From Pristionchus mayeri (taxonomy: Eukaryota; Nematoda; Chromadorea; Rhabditida; Neodiplogasteridae), in contig BTRK01000005.1 in the NCBI GenBank assembly GCA_036245805.1, positions 23,846,984 through 23,910,983 on the forward strand: a stretch of 64,000 nucleotides of DNA, read 5' to 3'. Shown piece after piece: positions 13,148 to 24,715 of this stretch; the stretch's first letter is position 1, and each line of letters starts with the position of its first letter. A program made the translations under genes and the position numbers. Below the pieces are notes generated by a model. It worked only from the letters and a program-made list of their open reading frames with translations, was not told where the DNA came from and made no database searches.

Positions 13148-16100
13148 GAACAGTTCTCCGTTGGAATCTAAGAGGAGAGGGGAAGACGGATGGTCTATGT
13201 GAAGGTGAAGGGTCGAGAACTACATCCCCTACTCCCTACTCTCTTTTTGGCACGGGATACGCCCTGTCTTGCAAGTGAGTATTCAAAGTTACCCAACAAG
13301 AACGAGATTGACCTATTTTTTTGTCTTCCATTCACGGTGTGACAAGCGGCCCGGTGCGCATTTGAATGTATAAAAACGTGCAGTGAATTGCAAGGCGCGA
13401 AAATTCAAACGCTACTTTTTTTGGATCCCAATTTCAGGGTATTCCGTGTAAGATACCATTTTTGGACTTTTGCCAAGTTTTTATTTTGAATATCACGGTA
13501 ATTCAGGCAACTTACATATATTTTTCAAATGTCGCGCGCGGAATGTAGTAACTAATTTACTGTAGCGGAACGGTGAATTATTTTAAAGTCGTCAAGTCGA
13601 CACCGGACGTTTAGGGGGGGTTTGTCACACCGTGTCCATTGAATAGCCGATGACTGAATTTGTTGATAAAGAATATACAAAAATGCGAAAAATCAATAAT
13701 AACCCCCAGGGGAAGGCCGAAAAGGATCAGGGTGAAGTTGCCTGATCCAAAACTCTCTCACTTTTGCATACTCTATCATACACGCGACACGCGCAGAATG
13801 CGTCGCGTCCAGGTTCAGGGTGTCGTCCTTGTTGGGTAACTTTAACACAGGTATCACGAGTCCCCGACATGATACTCACAGACGACTGTTTTTAAAACAT
13901 GAGCCCGGGACCAGAAACTACGCGCAACTATTTTCCGGATGCGCCGTACAACTGATTCCCTGAGTACTGTAGTATTTGGCATGAAATTGCCGGAATTCGG
14001 TACTTTCTAGCTTGAAATCGCCTGATTTCGGTATGCCGGTCAAAATGATACTGTTTTCGATCACTCACTGATGATGGCAGTTTTGATTTTTTCCATTGTC
14101 ACTCGAATTTCATTTTAAAAAATTTCCTTCATTACAGAAAGCGTAGTCCGTGGTGTGGTGGCGAGAATTAGTACATTTGATTCTAAATATACGCGAAAAG
14201 CGGACGAAGAAGTTCCGCCTATATTTAGAATCAAATGTTCTAAATGATTAGACCAAATCTCGCCACCACACCACGGACTACGCTTTCTGTTTTCACAGTA
14301 CATTATTTAATATTGTATTTTATATTATTTTCACTAAACAATTATTATTTTGCTATTTTGCTTGATATATCAGGCCTCTCACCAGAGATTCAGGACAAAA
14401 CGCCCAGATCTCGGTACAATCAATTTTGAGGTTTTGGTAGCTCTGGGGGTATTCTATCGCCCAGAATCCGAATCCGGGTCGATCGGCTGCCTATCTCGAT
14501 CCGCGGCTGCTGCAGCTGGCTGCCAAGATTTGAGAGTCTCGCTTTGAGGCCTCTGGAAAAGGTTTCAAATCACTCCGATTTTGCTCAAAATTGACCAGTA
14601 GGCATAGCTTATGATGCTTTCCGACTTCCCCGATCGATTTTTTGGTAGATCAAAACATGACCTCTGGGCAGTTTTGTTCCATAACTTTAACAGTTCGGAG
14701 CACAAACAAACCAAACTTTTGCATCTTATAGAGCTTTCAATTCTGCATCTACTGGAATTTTTGTGGATTTTTACCATGGGGTCTATCATGTTTCGCATAC
14801 GAAAAACAACGAAAAATTGCGGGGTGTGGCAGTTCACTCATACTGAAAATCGCATAAGTCTTTACGATTCGAACTCAATGGTTGAGGGTTCGATCCCCCA
14901 TCGCGGAAAACATGTTTTGCATACATATTTATTCCATTTGCATCATTTGCGACGATTTTTATAATTTGGTTCGTGCATCTCTTTCTACCGTATATAGGAA
15001 GGAACCTTCAGACACCTGGGAAAACATCACAAATGATGAAAATGAAGTAAATATGCATGCAAAACATGTTTTCCACGATGGGGGATCGAACCCTCAACCA
15101 TTGAGTTCGAATCGTAAATACTTATGCGATTTTCAGTATGAGCGGACTGCCACACCCCGCAATTTTTCGTTGTTTTTCGTATGGGAAACATGATAGACCC
15201 CATGGTAAAAATCCACAAAAATTCCAGTAGATGCAGAATTGAAAGCTCTATAAGATGCAAAAGTTTGGTTTGTTTGTGCTCCGAACTGTTAAAGTTATGG
15301 AACAAAAACTGCCCAGAGGTCATGTTTTGATCTACCAAAAAATCGATCGGGGAAGTCAGAAAGCATCATAAGCTATGCCTACTGGTCAATTTTGAGCAAA
15401 ATCGGAGTGATTTGAAACCTTTTCCAGAGGCCTCAAATCGAGATTCTCAAATCTTTGCAGCCAGCTGCAGCAGCTGCGGATCGAGATAGGCAGCCGATCG
15501 ACCCGGATTCGGATTCTGGACGATAGATTACCCCCAGAACTGTTAATATCTCAAAATTGATTGTACCAAGATCTGGGCCTTTTGTCCTGAATCTCTGGTG
15601 AGAGGCCTGATATTGAATTTTAATATGTGAAACTATTAAGAAAATGTTTTGAAAACGAAGGCGTTCATTATTCATTTAGAAACGGATAGACGGTGCCGTA
15701 ATTGGAAGCCGTAATTTTTTAAAATTAGCGCTAACGAATTTACTTGCGGTTTTCTTTTATACAGTTTAATCGATTATGTGGGCTTAATATTAAAGTTTTT
15801 GCTGTTGACATATGAGCCCGTTCGCGTAATAGTCGAACAAAACTTGGCACACCAAATTTTCGAAAAGTTGCGAAAAGGGGTTATCGAAGATGCTGATCAT
15901 TGTGGTCAACTTCATTTTGCACCATTTCGACCGGTTAAGCCAGGCAGCACATGGGCTGCACCTAGACTTCTCCCCATATGTTGGCAATCGATTTATGAAA
16001 CTGCTTGAAAATTGTACAGGTGACAGATAGTGTCACTACGAAACCGTAAGCATCAAAATATCACATGCTTTTTATTGACAAAATTATAATTTCGACGATC

Positions 16101-19100
16101 TCGAATAAAAGGCAGAAACCAAAGCTACGAACTGTATGGTCAGATGCGCCGTGCCTTGGGGATCATTTTTTGTATACTATGTGCGGGGTTTAAGTTAGAC
16201 ATATTTTTGCTACATCCATTTTTGTGATGCATTTATCACATCTATGCCGAAAAGTCTGTGGCCGAGAGTGAGAAATGAATCTCATTCCTTTGTTCTGCTT
16301 CCATCGAACGAGTCCGATAATTAAATTTTCCTCATTTCTCAGTATCACACACAGAGTTTTCGGCACATAGGTGATAAATGGATCACAAAAATGGATGTAG
16401 CAAAAAGATGTCTAACTTAAACCCCACACATAGTATACAAAAAATGATCCCCAAGGCACGGCGCATCTGACCATACAGTTCGTGGCTTTGGTTTCTGCCT
16501 TTTATTCGAGATCGTCGAAATTATAATTTTGTCAATAAAAAGCATGTGATATGTTGATGCCTACGGTTTCGTAGTGACACTATCTGTCACCTGTACAATT
16601 TTCGAGAGAATCGACTACTCAGCGGCAGTGAAATTCAAACTCAACCAATCCCGCTAAGATTTTGGTACAAAGTATTTCAAATGATGCTCTTTCGAACTGC
16701 GTCGTCAGAATTTTGATAACCATCGTCATCTTCGAGATTCAGAAGCCCAAACATGGTACATTCACTTTTCGGCAGTCAAATCGGGCCTACTTAAATGACC
16801 ATAACTTCGTTTAAAATTGAGATAGAAAGCCGTTCTTCGTTTCAAATGAAAGCTACCATCATTCTCTACACATTTGTTTTGTTATCATCATTCCTGGCAC
16901 TCATCCTGGGGTGGCGCGGTCGGGTGAACCAAAAGTGACGTCACTTTGCAAATCGGGAAAACCCCCCAAAGTTATTGCGCGAATGTTGTAGTCCCCACAT
17001 GTGCCTAACTTTTCGCCAAAAACTAGACCAATCGTGAAGTGGAAAAAAAATGAGGTGGCACTTTAGTAAGGAGTCCCCAAAATGGGTACCGGACAGATAA
17101 ACTTCCAATAGTCTAATTGGGAGCTATTGGGCTCAAATATATTCAAAATGACCTATAACAACATTTTAAGTCGTTTCCGCAATAGCTATACCACTTTCAT
17201 TGGTCACAAATTACGGTATGACCTCAAATTCAAAAATCTACATTTTGACCATTTTCAACGTATGACATGGTTCCAAATGCACTAAATCGGTTTCAAACAA
17301 CGTACTAACATTCCTAGAAACGTCTCACCAAAAGAGGGCAACTGTAAATATGATATATCATCTGGGGAGTCTTTGAAATGGTGCAAAACTGCACCTTAGG
17401 TCAAAGTAGGCACTGGGACCTGAATATAGGCTAGAAATGTAGATAACAACGAGCTGAACATTTCATCTGTTGAAAGTGAGATTCTATCTTTTCATTGAAG
17501 CGCGCTAGAGAGCCTAGAAGTTCGTAGAAAACGACGAAAAGGCGCCCTGGAGAGCGCTAAATAGAGGGGAGGGAGAGGGAGGTCAGACGGCGAGAATGAC
17601 AAACGGTTAGAGCGCGCGCCTTCGAGGGATGCTATCTCATTTCTTCTCAACTTCCAGGCTCTCTAGCGCGCTTCAATGAAAAGATAGAATCTCTCTAACC
17701 GTTTGTCATTCTCGCCGTCTGACCTCCCTCTCCCTCCCCTCTATTTAGCGCTCTCCAGGGCGCCTTTTCGTCGTTTTCTACGAACTTCTAGGCTCTCTAG
17801 CGCGCTTCAATGAAAAGATAGAATCTCACTTTCAACAGATGAAATGTTCAGCTCGTTGTTATCTACATTTCTAGCCTATATTCAGGTCCCAGTGCCTACT
17901 TTGACCTAAGGTGCAGTTTTGCACCATTTCAAAGACTCCCCAGATGATATATCATATTTACAGTTGCCCTCTTTTGGTGAGACGTTTCTAGGAATGTTAG
18001 TACGTTGTTTGAAACCGATTTAGTGCATTTGGAACCATGTCATACGTTGAAAATAGTCAAAATATCGATTTTTGAATTTGAGGTCATACCGTAATTTGTG
18101 ACCAATGAAAGTGGTATAGCTATTGCGGAAACGACTTAAAATGTTGTTATAGGTCATTTTGAATATATTTGAGCCCAATAGCTCCCAATTAGACTATTGG
18201 AAGTTTGTCTGTCCGGTACCCATTTTGGGGGCTCCTTACTAAAGTGCCACCTCATTTTTTTCCACTTCACGATTGGTCTAGTTTTTGGCGAAAAGTTAGG
18301 CACATGTGGGGACTACAACATTCGCGCAATAGCGTTGGGGGGTTTTTCCGATTTGCAAAGTGACGTCACTTTTGGTTCACCCGACAGCGCCACACCAGGA
18401 TGAGTGCCAGGAATGATGATAACAAAACAAATGTGTAGAGAATGATGGTAGCTTTCATTTGAAATGAAGAACGGCTTTCTATCTCAATTTTAAACGAAGT
18501 TATGGTTATTTAAGTAGGCCCGATTTGACTGCCGAAAAGTGAATGTACCATGTTTGGGCTTCTGAATCTCGAAGATAACGATGGTTATCAAAATTCTGAC
18601 GACGCAGTTCGAAAGAGCATCATTTGAAATACTTTGTACCAAAATCTTAGCGGGATTGGTTGAGTTTGAATTTCACTGCCGCTGAGTAGTCGATTCTCTC
18701 GCGATTCGTCTCATATATTTCTACACCGGCACGGCAATTTATTTCTCGACATCCCGTTCAAAGTCATGGTTCCCTTTTCTAATCAAAAAATGGTGCGGCA
18801 CGTGCAGTCATTTCTATGCTTAACGACACGGTTTACATCCCTTTTTACGGTTCTCTGTTTCACGGCTAGGAATGTAGTGATGTGCTTGGTTCGTAAACAT
18901 CGCCCGTTCACACAAATCAATGAAAATAAGAAAACCGTATAGCACTAATACAGTATTTTGACAGAAACGGTAGAAAAGCTACAGACTCTCAGGCGAAAAA
19001 GTACAGTACCACAGGAAACCATCATGGTCTGTGCAATTGAATTTTACAGTACATCATCTGAACAGGGATGCCCATTTTTTAACTGGTATGTCGATGAAAA

Positions 19101-22100
19101 AATTGCCGTGCACCGGGGGAGAAGCAAGGATGAATTTGGTATAGAACCGGGCTTGTGAACGCTAATTACCGCAAACATAATATTCACGTTTCAAACCTTT
19201 CGGGAAAATCGGTCTTGATCACGGTTGCACCGCACATGTTTATGAAGCCGATTCTGCGACTAATTATTGATTTTCTGATTTTATTAGTAGTGCATTTCTA
19301 CTAGTCTCTTTCGTGTCTATCAGTTTCAGGAATAATAATATAGGCCATTTTTAAGGGTTTTGGGTAACTTTAAAGTTACCCAACAAGGACGAAATTGTCC
19401 CATTATTTTTTGTACTCCATCGAATAGCCGATGGTTGAATTAGGATAGAATGAATATTCAAAAAATGCTAAAAATCAATAATAGCCTCAAGGGAAAGCCG
19501 GAAATGATCAGCGTAATACCGCGCTCTCTCACTTTTGCATACTCTCTCGTACACGCGACGGGATCAGGGTGAGATCAGGGTTTCGTCCTTGTTGGGTAAC
19601 TTTAAAGCACAAATATCGGGAACCACTGATCGCCTACTTTTCCGAGTCACAAAATTGGATTCTCTCTTTTCGGCATTGTATATAGACATTTGACCTCCAG
19701 CAGATTGATTAAATTAGAAAAAAAACAAAACAAACGTTTCGTATTCGCTCACCAAAAAAATTAAAAATTTGCTGGTTTATGGTTTTCCTTGTGGGAGTTA
19801 CACTTTCAAAAAATAATCGTCCTCGTCCGGTAATTTTAATGTAAAGAACACTGTTACAACATTGTTACAACAGTGATCGCTAAATTTCTGCTCTTTAAAA
19901 GAATGAAAAATGTAAAAAAATCAAATGTCTTTTGCTGGTTGAAAAAAATGCGGGAAATATACCTACGGTAGCTAAACTTGCTCAACCTCACCACATTTTT
20001 GCCAAATGGTGGATGGGCCGTGCGTTCTCTGGGGAACTATGTATGTCTGGCGACATAGACCTTTTGAAGATGTGTCGCGCTGTAAAATCGCGCCGCACTA
20101 AAAATGGAAATGATTTTTTGTACATTCAACGATCATCCATTAAAAAAAGCTACCAAACCATTCCTTGCACTAGCATAATAAAGCGTACGTTAAATTACAC
20201 ACTTAGAAAATGCGAAATGCAATTGAGTCACGAATTACATGCATTCTATTTATGCTGACGTCAGGCACAATGGTCCTGCAAGAGGGTAACTTCGGTAGGG
20301 AGGGGATTGGATTCTTCGGTCTCAGAGCGTCGTTAGGACAAGGGATGAGGTCTTCTTTTGCTTCTCCATTACCATTATGGCGCTCGTGACGTCGAATTAC
20401 ATTCGATTATTAATTTTTTAAAAATATTTAAAAAATGCGAAATGCAATTGAATCACGAACTGAAATTAATGTTTGAACTGAATTAGAAGCTCCTTGACGA
20501 TCAGGTAATCCTCATTGACAGTCAGGCTATCCCACTTGCCTTGACGAATCAGGCAAATCTAACTGTACAGGGTGGTCCAAAAATATGGTGACATTTTTCT
20601 CCAGGGTGCCAAATCCTCAGTTTTGAATCTATGGCTGTCAAATTGTGCAAGGTTGCTGCTCAGTCATTTATCTAGTTTGCATTAAAATTTCAGCTCAGGC
20701 CATTCTTATTTCCGAGTATCAAACACTTGTCTGGCCAAGATACCGAATTAGAACGAATTTTCGCCTCAAAGTAGGTCGAAGTAAAATAGTTCTCCTGAAA
20801 ATAGTATACGACTCACGTACATCTACCTATTTTTGGTGAAATTAATGATTCATGTAGAATTGAAATATTCCATTTATGACTAGAGGCTATGTCTAATATT
20901 GTGGTGATAATTAACCAAAGGCGATTTTTGAAAACGGCGCACTGGGGGCAATCATTCTTATATCTCTCGCGTACGTAAATATGAACACATAGCTTTTCCA
21001 GTGGCTCTAAAAATCACATTTTGCCGTGTTTATGCCACATCTTTTCTGATTTATTTTTACGACTATTTGGCCTGTGAAAATCAGAATAATGTTTTTAGAA
21101 GTTCAACATTTTTTTGAGGTTTTTGAGGTTGTTTGAAAATATATATATATATTTATTTATGCTATTTCTTACTGAAATAACGTGGACCAATATGAAAACG
21201 AATCATGCGTTAGTTACAATTAAAAATTACGATTGGATACAAGGACAATAGGGTCGGGGGAATCTACTCGGGGGAACTGGTTTGATTCTCGGAATTTACT
21301 ATAAGCCTTGCCGCTCTTGGAAAGAAGCTATTGTGTATGTAGTTGTGGTTAGAACCAGGATTATTGAAGTTCATGCCGTTTCGAGTGTAGTAAATTTTGA
21401 AATAATGTGGTTTTCGGTTGGAAATACTATATTTGCCTCGGATGAGATTTGTGGCTACTCTCATATCAATCGCTATTCTACGCTTCTGTAGGGACTCAAT
21501 GCCTAGTTTCTTGTTGCGATCGAAAGCGGAGGGCATGTTTTCCCAAGTGTGATTAAAACAGCGCATAAATAAACGTCGTGTGAAGTAGTTCTGTACTTTT
21601 TCGAGTTCTCTTTTATCCTTGTTTTGGTAAGGATTGAAGACGGTTGAAGCGCTTTCTAGAATGGGTCTAATGTACATTGAGTACGTTTTGAGGAGTACTT
21701 CTATATTTTTGGTTCGTAATGCTCTGAGGATATGTGACAGGTAGTTTTTGCCATAATGGATACAGTAGTGCAATGGTCGGAAAAGGAGAGGTTTTTCTTG
21801 ATAACAAAACCAAGGCCTTTTACGCTTTCTTTTTGCTCCAGAGTTGTGGTTCCGATAGCATATGTTCGCTTCGTATTCGCTCTGCGTAGGTGCAATGAGT
21901 TGCACTTATGCGCAGCAAGCGGGAGTTGCCACTCTTCATATTGTATTTTATTCAAAGTGTAATATCATTTTTCAGCTAGCGGTTTGTCCGGATTTGCAAA
22001 TAGAATTCGAAAGGATACTTATTGGACAAAATTATCACCCTTTTATGCCTAAGAAATATTTTAAATTTGCACTATTTTGAAGCTACAGAAGGCAAAAAAG

Positions 22101-23296
22101 TAAGCGGAGCACGGCATACTTTTCCAGAAGCACATTTTGATTAACAAAATATGACGCGTAATATCTATTCAGCTGGAAACCATAAAATAGGCGACCTATA
22201 TAGATGTGAATATATAGTGTTTAATGTGAGCCACAAGCCCCACTGGTTGGCGAGAAGCAATTGAAAATCTTCGTCACCATGTTTTTGGACCATCCTGTAA
22301 ACTATTTGAACGTGCGCACATTTTTCTTTTGATGGGGTGACACATTTTCAAAAAGGTCTATGTCGATGCTCCGGGGCCGCGTGGCGATAACTATTTAAAC
22401 CCTCGTGAAACCTAATCGTAGGTTTACGTTGCATATCAGCGTACTAACAAGAAATGCATACATTACAACAATATTGTTTGCAGTATACAATGACAAAAGC
22501 TTAGATCTCGGTCGTTTGTTCGATTATAAATCGCTTTCTAACGTTTAGCGATCGCAGTTTCTTGTGATCTATCGATTTTTGTTTTCGAGTTATCGATGGA
22601 ACTGGCGCGACGAGTTTATTCAGAATCTCTAATTTCAACGATTTTCTCCCTATAACTTTTAAGATTGGGGTGAAATAGTGAGTCAAGAAAATCCCTCTCT
22701 CTCCCTCTCCCCCCCCCTCCCCTTCACTGCCTGTCTACGGCACCCTTACCGCTCTCTCATACCACCACACTCCTTCGCCCCCTGCTCCAATCATGGAGAG
22801 TCTGTGATTTCACATGGAATCCACTCACTATTTACTACACCAAATCGTATGGGTATGGAGAAAATCGATGAAATTAGAGATTCAGGAACCTCTCGTCGCG
22901 CCGGTCGATGTAAGAGAGAATTAGCATTTTTTGGCTGTACCAGAACCATCAAGGTCGGCTCGATTCCTAGGCAAACATCCTCTTCTTCGGTTGTGTTGGA
23001 AGTGTGAATGGGCTCCTTTCTCTTGCAGTGTATCTCCTGATGGTCGTCTTATCGCGGTCTCTTCCTCTTCTAGTAAAGTTCTCATTCTCGATAGCAAGAA
23101 TCTCGACGTAGAGAACGAATTATCAATTGGCGCCTCTTGGATTTGGAACACTGCCTTTTGTTCCGACTCGAGTAAATTGCTTATGGGAGGAGAGAAACGA
23201 CTGCATCTAGTCGACGTGACTACTAGTCGGCCACTCATGATGTATGAAGGGCATGTCAAGCCAATCACTGCTCTCGCTATATACGATCATTTTTAG
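13148..23296 (+). CDS. lst-8: LST8-like WD40 protein, two 3' exons (partial gene)
   Basis: Exons 13148-13274 and 23029-23296 encode the C-terminal WD40 repeats of an LST8/GbetaL homologue, the WD40 subunit that binds the TOR kinase domain in TORC1 and TORC2. The first exon follows TTTACAG and contains TVLRWNL and YALSC. Its donor GTGAGT at 13275 is in phase 2. The second exon follows TCTTGCAG, also in phase 2, and continues with VSPDGRL, then WIWNTAF and GHVKPITALAIYDHF before TAG. This order matches the LST8 C-terminus (C-x-x-SPD, then W-x-W, then GHxKAxxxLAxxD). The N-terminal repeats must lie upstream and were not found. The intervening 9,754-bp intron is packed with foldbacks and transposons. 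About 200-240 bp separate its stop from the next gene on the same strand. The family assignment is an inference from remembered family sequence. Another WD40 protein is less likely because of the exact C-terminal ending. Confidence 0.78.
13285..13844 (+). mobile_element. MITE family A copy interrupted by another element
   Basis: The left end AAAGTTACCCAACAAG begins 10 bp inside the intron after the lst-8-like donor. The right end GTTGGGTAACTTT is at 13831-13844. The copy is split by the 302-bp insertion at 13333-13634. Outside the insertion it aligns with the other family A copies. Confidence 0.8.
13333..13634. mobile_element. Inserted 302-bp element with CACGGTGTGACAA ends
   Basis: The element begins CACGGTGTGACAAG and ends TTTGTCACACCGTG, giving inverted repeats of about 13 bp. 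It is flanked by TCCATT on both sides (13327-13332 and 13635-13640). One TCCATT restores the continuous sequence seen in intact family A copies, so this is a 6-bp target duplication. It is non-coding and its superfamily is not identified. Confidence 0.8.
14133..14300. mobile_element. Short foldback, CCGTGGTGT family, copy 1
   Basis: Arms 14133-14195 and 14217-14300 are complementary and carry AGCGTAGTCCGTGGTGT near the ends. The right end reads, in reverse complement, TACTGTGAAAACAG. Copies 2 and 3 are at 29809-30157 and 40117-40291. They share the ends but not the inner arms. Confidence 0.75.
14369..15612. repeat. Foldback with 580-bp arms carrying tRNA-like B boxes
   Basis: Left arm 14369-14950 pairs with right arm 15032-15612 around an 80-bp spacer. 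Outer ends share AGGCCTCTCACCAGAGATTC. Each arm contains GGGTTCGATCCCCC (about 14887-14900, and its complement at about 15081-15094), a perfect match to the RNA polymerase III B-box consensus GTTCRANNC. I could not fold a full tRNA, since the T-stem is imperfect. Confidence 0.8.
15613..16014. other. Diverged repeat remnant
   Basis: About 15811-15970 resembles part of the foldback at 6670-6800 (reads like GAGCCCGTTCGCGTAATAGT and a later CATTTTGCACC block). No exon is recognised. Confidence 0.4.
16015..16602. repeat. Foldback, arms about 240 bp
   Basis: Left arm 16015-16250 pairs with 16350-16602. Ends carry TTGTACAGGTGACAGATAGT and its complement. It directly abuts the larger palindrome at 16602-18702. 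Confidence 0.85.
16602..18702. repeat. Near-perfect palindrome, arms about 1.0 kb
   Basis: Left arm 16602-17617 is the reverse complement of 17690-18702 with very few mismatches by eye, around a spacer of about 75 bp. The outer ends read GAATCGACTACTCAGCGG and its complement. The centre carries an extra partial copy of the GCGCGCTTCAATGAAAAGAT block. The high arm identity suggests a recent origin or ongoing arm homogenisation. It is intronic to the lst-8-like gene. Confidence 0.88.
18703..19371. other. Unassigned intronic DNA
   Basis: No conserved exon, RNA gene or bounded repeat was recognised. A 66-codon open frame at 18958-19158 has no recognisable domain and is not called. Confidence 0.35.
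19372..19604 (+). mobile_element. MITE family A, complete copy
   Basis: A 233-bp element starts AAAGTTACCCAACAAGGACG and ends with TTCGTCCTTGTTGGGTAACTTT-type sequence, the reverse complement. It contains the family core (AATAGCCGATGGTTGAATTA and a CCTCAAGGGAAAGCC block). Nearly the same sequence occurs at 36379-36602. Confidence 0.85.
19605..20567. other. Unassigned intronic DNA
   Basis: A 108-codon open frame at 19932-20258 has no recognised domain and no splice context, so I do not call it. Two AAATGCGAAATGCAATTGA direct repeats occur near 20210 and 20435. Confidence 0.3.
20568..22297. mobile_element. Degenerate Tc1/mariner-like element carrying a LINE fragment
   Basis: The left end CAGGGTGGTCCAAAAATATG and the right end (reverse complement CAGGATGGTCCAAAAACATG) form imperfect terminal repeats of about 26 bp. 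Each is flanked by TA (20566-20567 and 22298-22299). No transposase reading frame remains. Roughly half of the 1,730 bp is a LINE fragment on the minus strand (21137-21955), implying a later insertion. Confidence 0.7.
21137..21955 (-). pseudogene. 5'-truncated non-LTR retrotransposon, reverse transcriptase fragment
   Basis: On the minus strand two overlapping frames (21955-21701, then 21905-21264) read as the thumb/C-terminal part of a CR1/Jockey-type reverse transcriptase. Landmarks are the motif GLGFVIKKNLSFSDHC, then LRALRTKNIEVLL, then YIRPILESASTVFNP and VQNYFTRRLFMRC. The change of frame and the absence of the catalytic YADD region show it is dead and truncated. Downstream on its strand is an A/T tail ending in a TA dinucleotide run (about 21137-21165), as expected for a LINE 3' end. 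Confidence 0.8.
22588..22984. repeat. Short foldback related to family B
   Basis: 22588-22680 pairs with about 22850-22905 (GAAATTAGAGATTC and complement). The right flank carries TCGATTCCTAGGCAAACA, a variant of the family B terminus. It ends about 45 bp before the last lst-8-like exon. The spacer is C/T-rich. Confidence 0.6.
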
Positions 23297-23538
23297 AAAT
23301 GGCTTATGATGGCTTCATCCTGTATATATTCTTTAAGGCTGATTCTTTCTAGAGATGTACTACCATGACACTTCTTTTCTCTGTGATGTAGTTAGATACG
23401 CCATGTAATTGTTGTTGCATAAAACATTACCATATATCTGTATAATCTATGTAACTCACTGGTCATTTCATCCTCTATATACCTGATATTAGTAAGATGA
23501 TGCATGATGAGAAAGCAGAGAATAGCGAATTGGTTGAG
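23297..23538 (+). promoter_or_regulatory. Intercistronic spacer, possible trans-splice region
   Basis: Between the lst-8-like stop and the RalGAP start there are only about 200-242 bp on the same strand. Two acceptor-like sites occur: TTCTTTCTAG ending at 23352 and a stronger pyrimidine tract ending GATGTAG at 23391. No canonical AATAAA is seen. In nematodes such spacing usually marks an operon with SL2-type trans-splicing, but this is inference only. Confidence 0.4.
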
Positions 23539-24715
23539 ATGTTTGGGCGAAAGCAGAAGGGAGGGGTGGATCTCTCCGGGTCCGTCTCTCGTTTCGTCGA
23601 TGTACACAGAGATTGTTTCTCTCGAGTCAAGCATCTCAAACTCCTTCTCGATTCATTCTCAGTGCAGGTAAAATGAGGAATGAGGAAGAATATTGATGGT
23701 GGCAATCGAAAAATTGGTGGCAATGTCAATGGCGACTCAACTCGAGATTGAGTTGTCATGATTGAGGTATGAGAGTCTATCTTTGAGGAGAAGCGGCAAC
23801 TGATGGAAGAGTATTCGTTCGAAACATTCCATCTGGTTGATGAACTTCTTCTCTCGTGCGATGTATCATCATCTGCTCAAGGGGCAATCGAAGCAGAGAG
23901 TGGACTGTGGACACTCGAACAACTCCTGTGCCTGGCCCCTCAGTTGGTCGGAAGTGGTACTGTACAGAGGCTCTATCCGAGCAAAAAGGGATTGTTGAGG
24001 AAGGATTCATGGCGCTTCTTTTTATACCTGAATTAGGCACCTTGTATTGGGAGTGGGGTGGGGGTTATTCGTAATATTGCAGGTTGGCAGCAACACGCGA
24101 TTGAATCTCTCCTTAAAAAGGCTATATATCCTCACAATGTACTATCAGTGAGAAAGATAGCCATTCGACTCTTTCTTATCTTCTACCAGTGTCTCGCTGT
24201 GTACGGTAACGTAAGTGAATCTCAATTAAGTAGTGTAAAATGCGTGAGTATGTTTCAGAGAAGTGGAGTGATGGATCGAGTGTTCCAATGTCTGCTTCCA
24301 TACTTCCCTTTGAGTGGAGGAGAAAAGACTCAAGTGATCCTCCAGGAATACTGCCAATCAGCAGGTAGGAGAAGATGTGGATGAAGAATGAGGGAAATGA
24401 TGAAGGGTCGTGGGACACGAATCCACCCAATCGATCCTCTCGAGTCATCTCTAGAGAAGGAACGAGCAATGCGCGAGAGAAGGCGCAGCTACTGCAGGTG
24501 GGAAGAGCTCATCTTGTTAGAGAATGATAAGTAGGAAAGGCGTTGCAGTCGCCCATTACTTATTCCTCTATCAAATAGGTTGTGCTAAGGTGTATCTGGA
24601 CAAACTACTGGAGTACTGCTGCAGAGAGACAATGAGGATAGAGTGGGATGATGAAGAGAAGAGAAGGGAATGCGCACACTTTATTATGGATAGACTTATT
24701 ACTCTGTATATCAAG
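23539..24715 (+). CDS. RalGAP-alpha exons 1-5 (N-terminal helical region)
   Basis: Exon 1 encodes MFGRKQKGG and FSRVKHLKLLLDS, matching the RALGAPA N-terminus in which a basic start is followed by RLKHLR. Exon 2 (from 23776, acceptor weak) gives LWTLEQLLCLAPQLVGSG. Exon 3 starts WQQHAIESLLKKAI and includes VRKIAIRLFLIFYQCL, the family's R-x-x-x-IRLFL-x-x-x-Q signature. A 48-bp intron (24211-24258, GTAAGT to TTTCAG) separates it from exon 4. Exon 5 carries LLEYCCRETMRIEW. Exon 4 is joined directly to exon 5 because both junctions are phase 1. A small extra exon inside 24365-24578 cannot be excluded. Confidence 0.85.

Noticed and set aside
12050..13278. Open frames of 92-117 codons around 12050-13278 as genes
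   Set aside because: Most are in the family B foldback arms and are mirrored between them. Only the last part (13148-13274) is real, as an lst-8-like exon.
14820..14915. A tRNA gene
   Set aside because: A B box is present, but the T stem has only three clear pairs and no matching acceptor stem was found. Reported only as a tRNA-like promoter motif.
19932..20258. A 108-codon frame as a nested gene in the lst-8-like intron
   Set aside because: No recognisable domain, no start context or splice support. This length is expected by chance in this much sequence.
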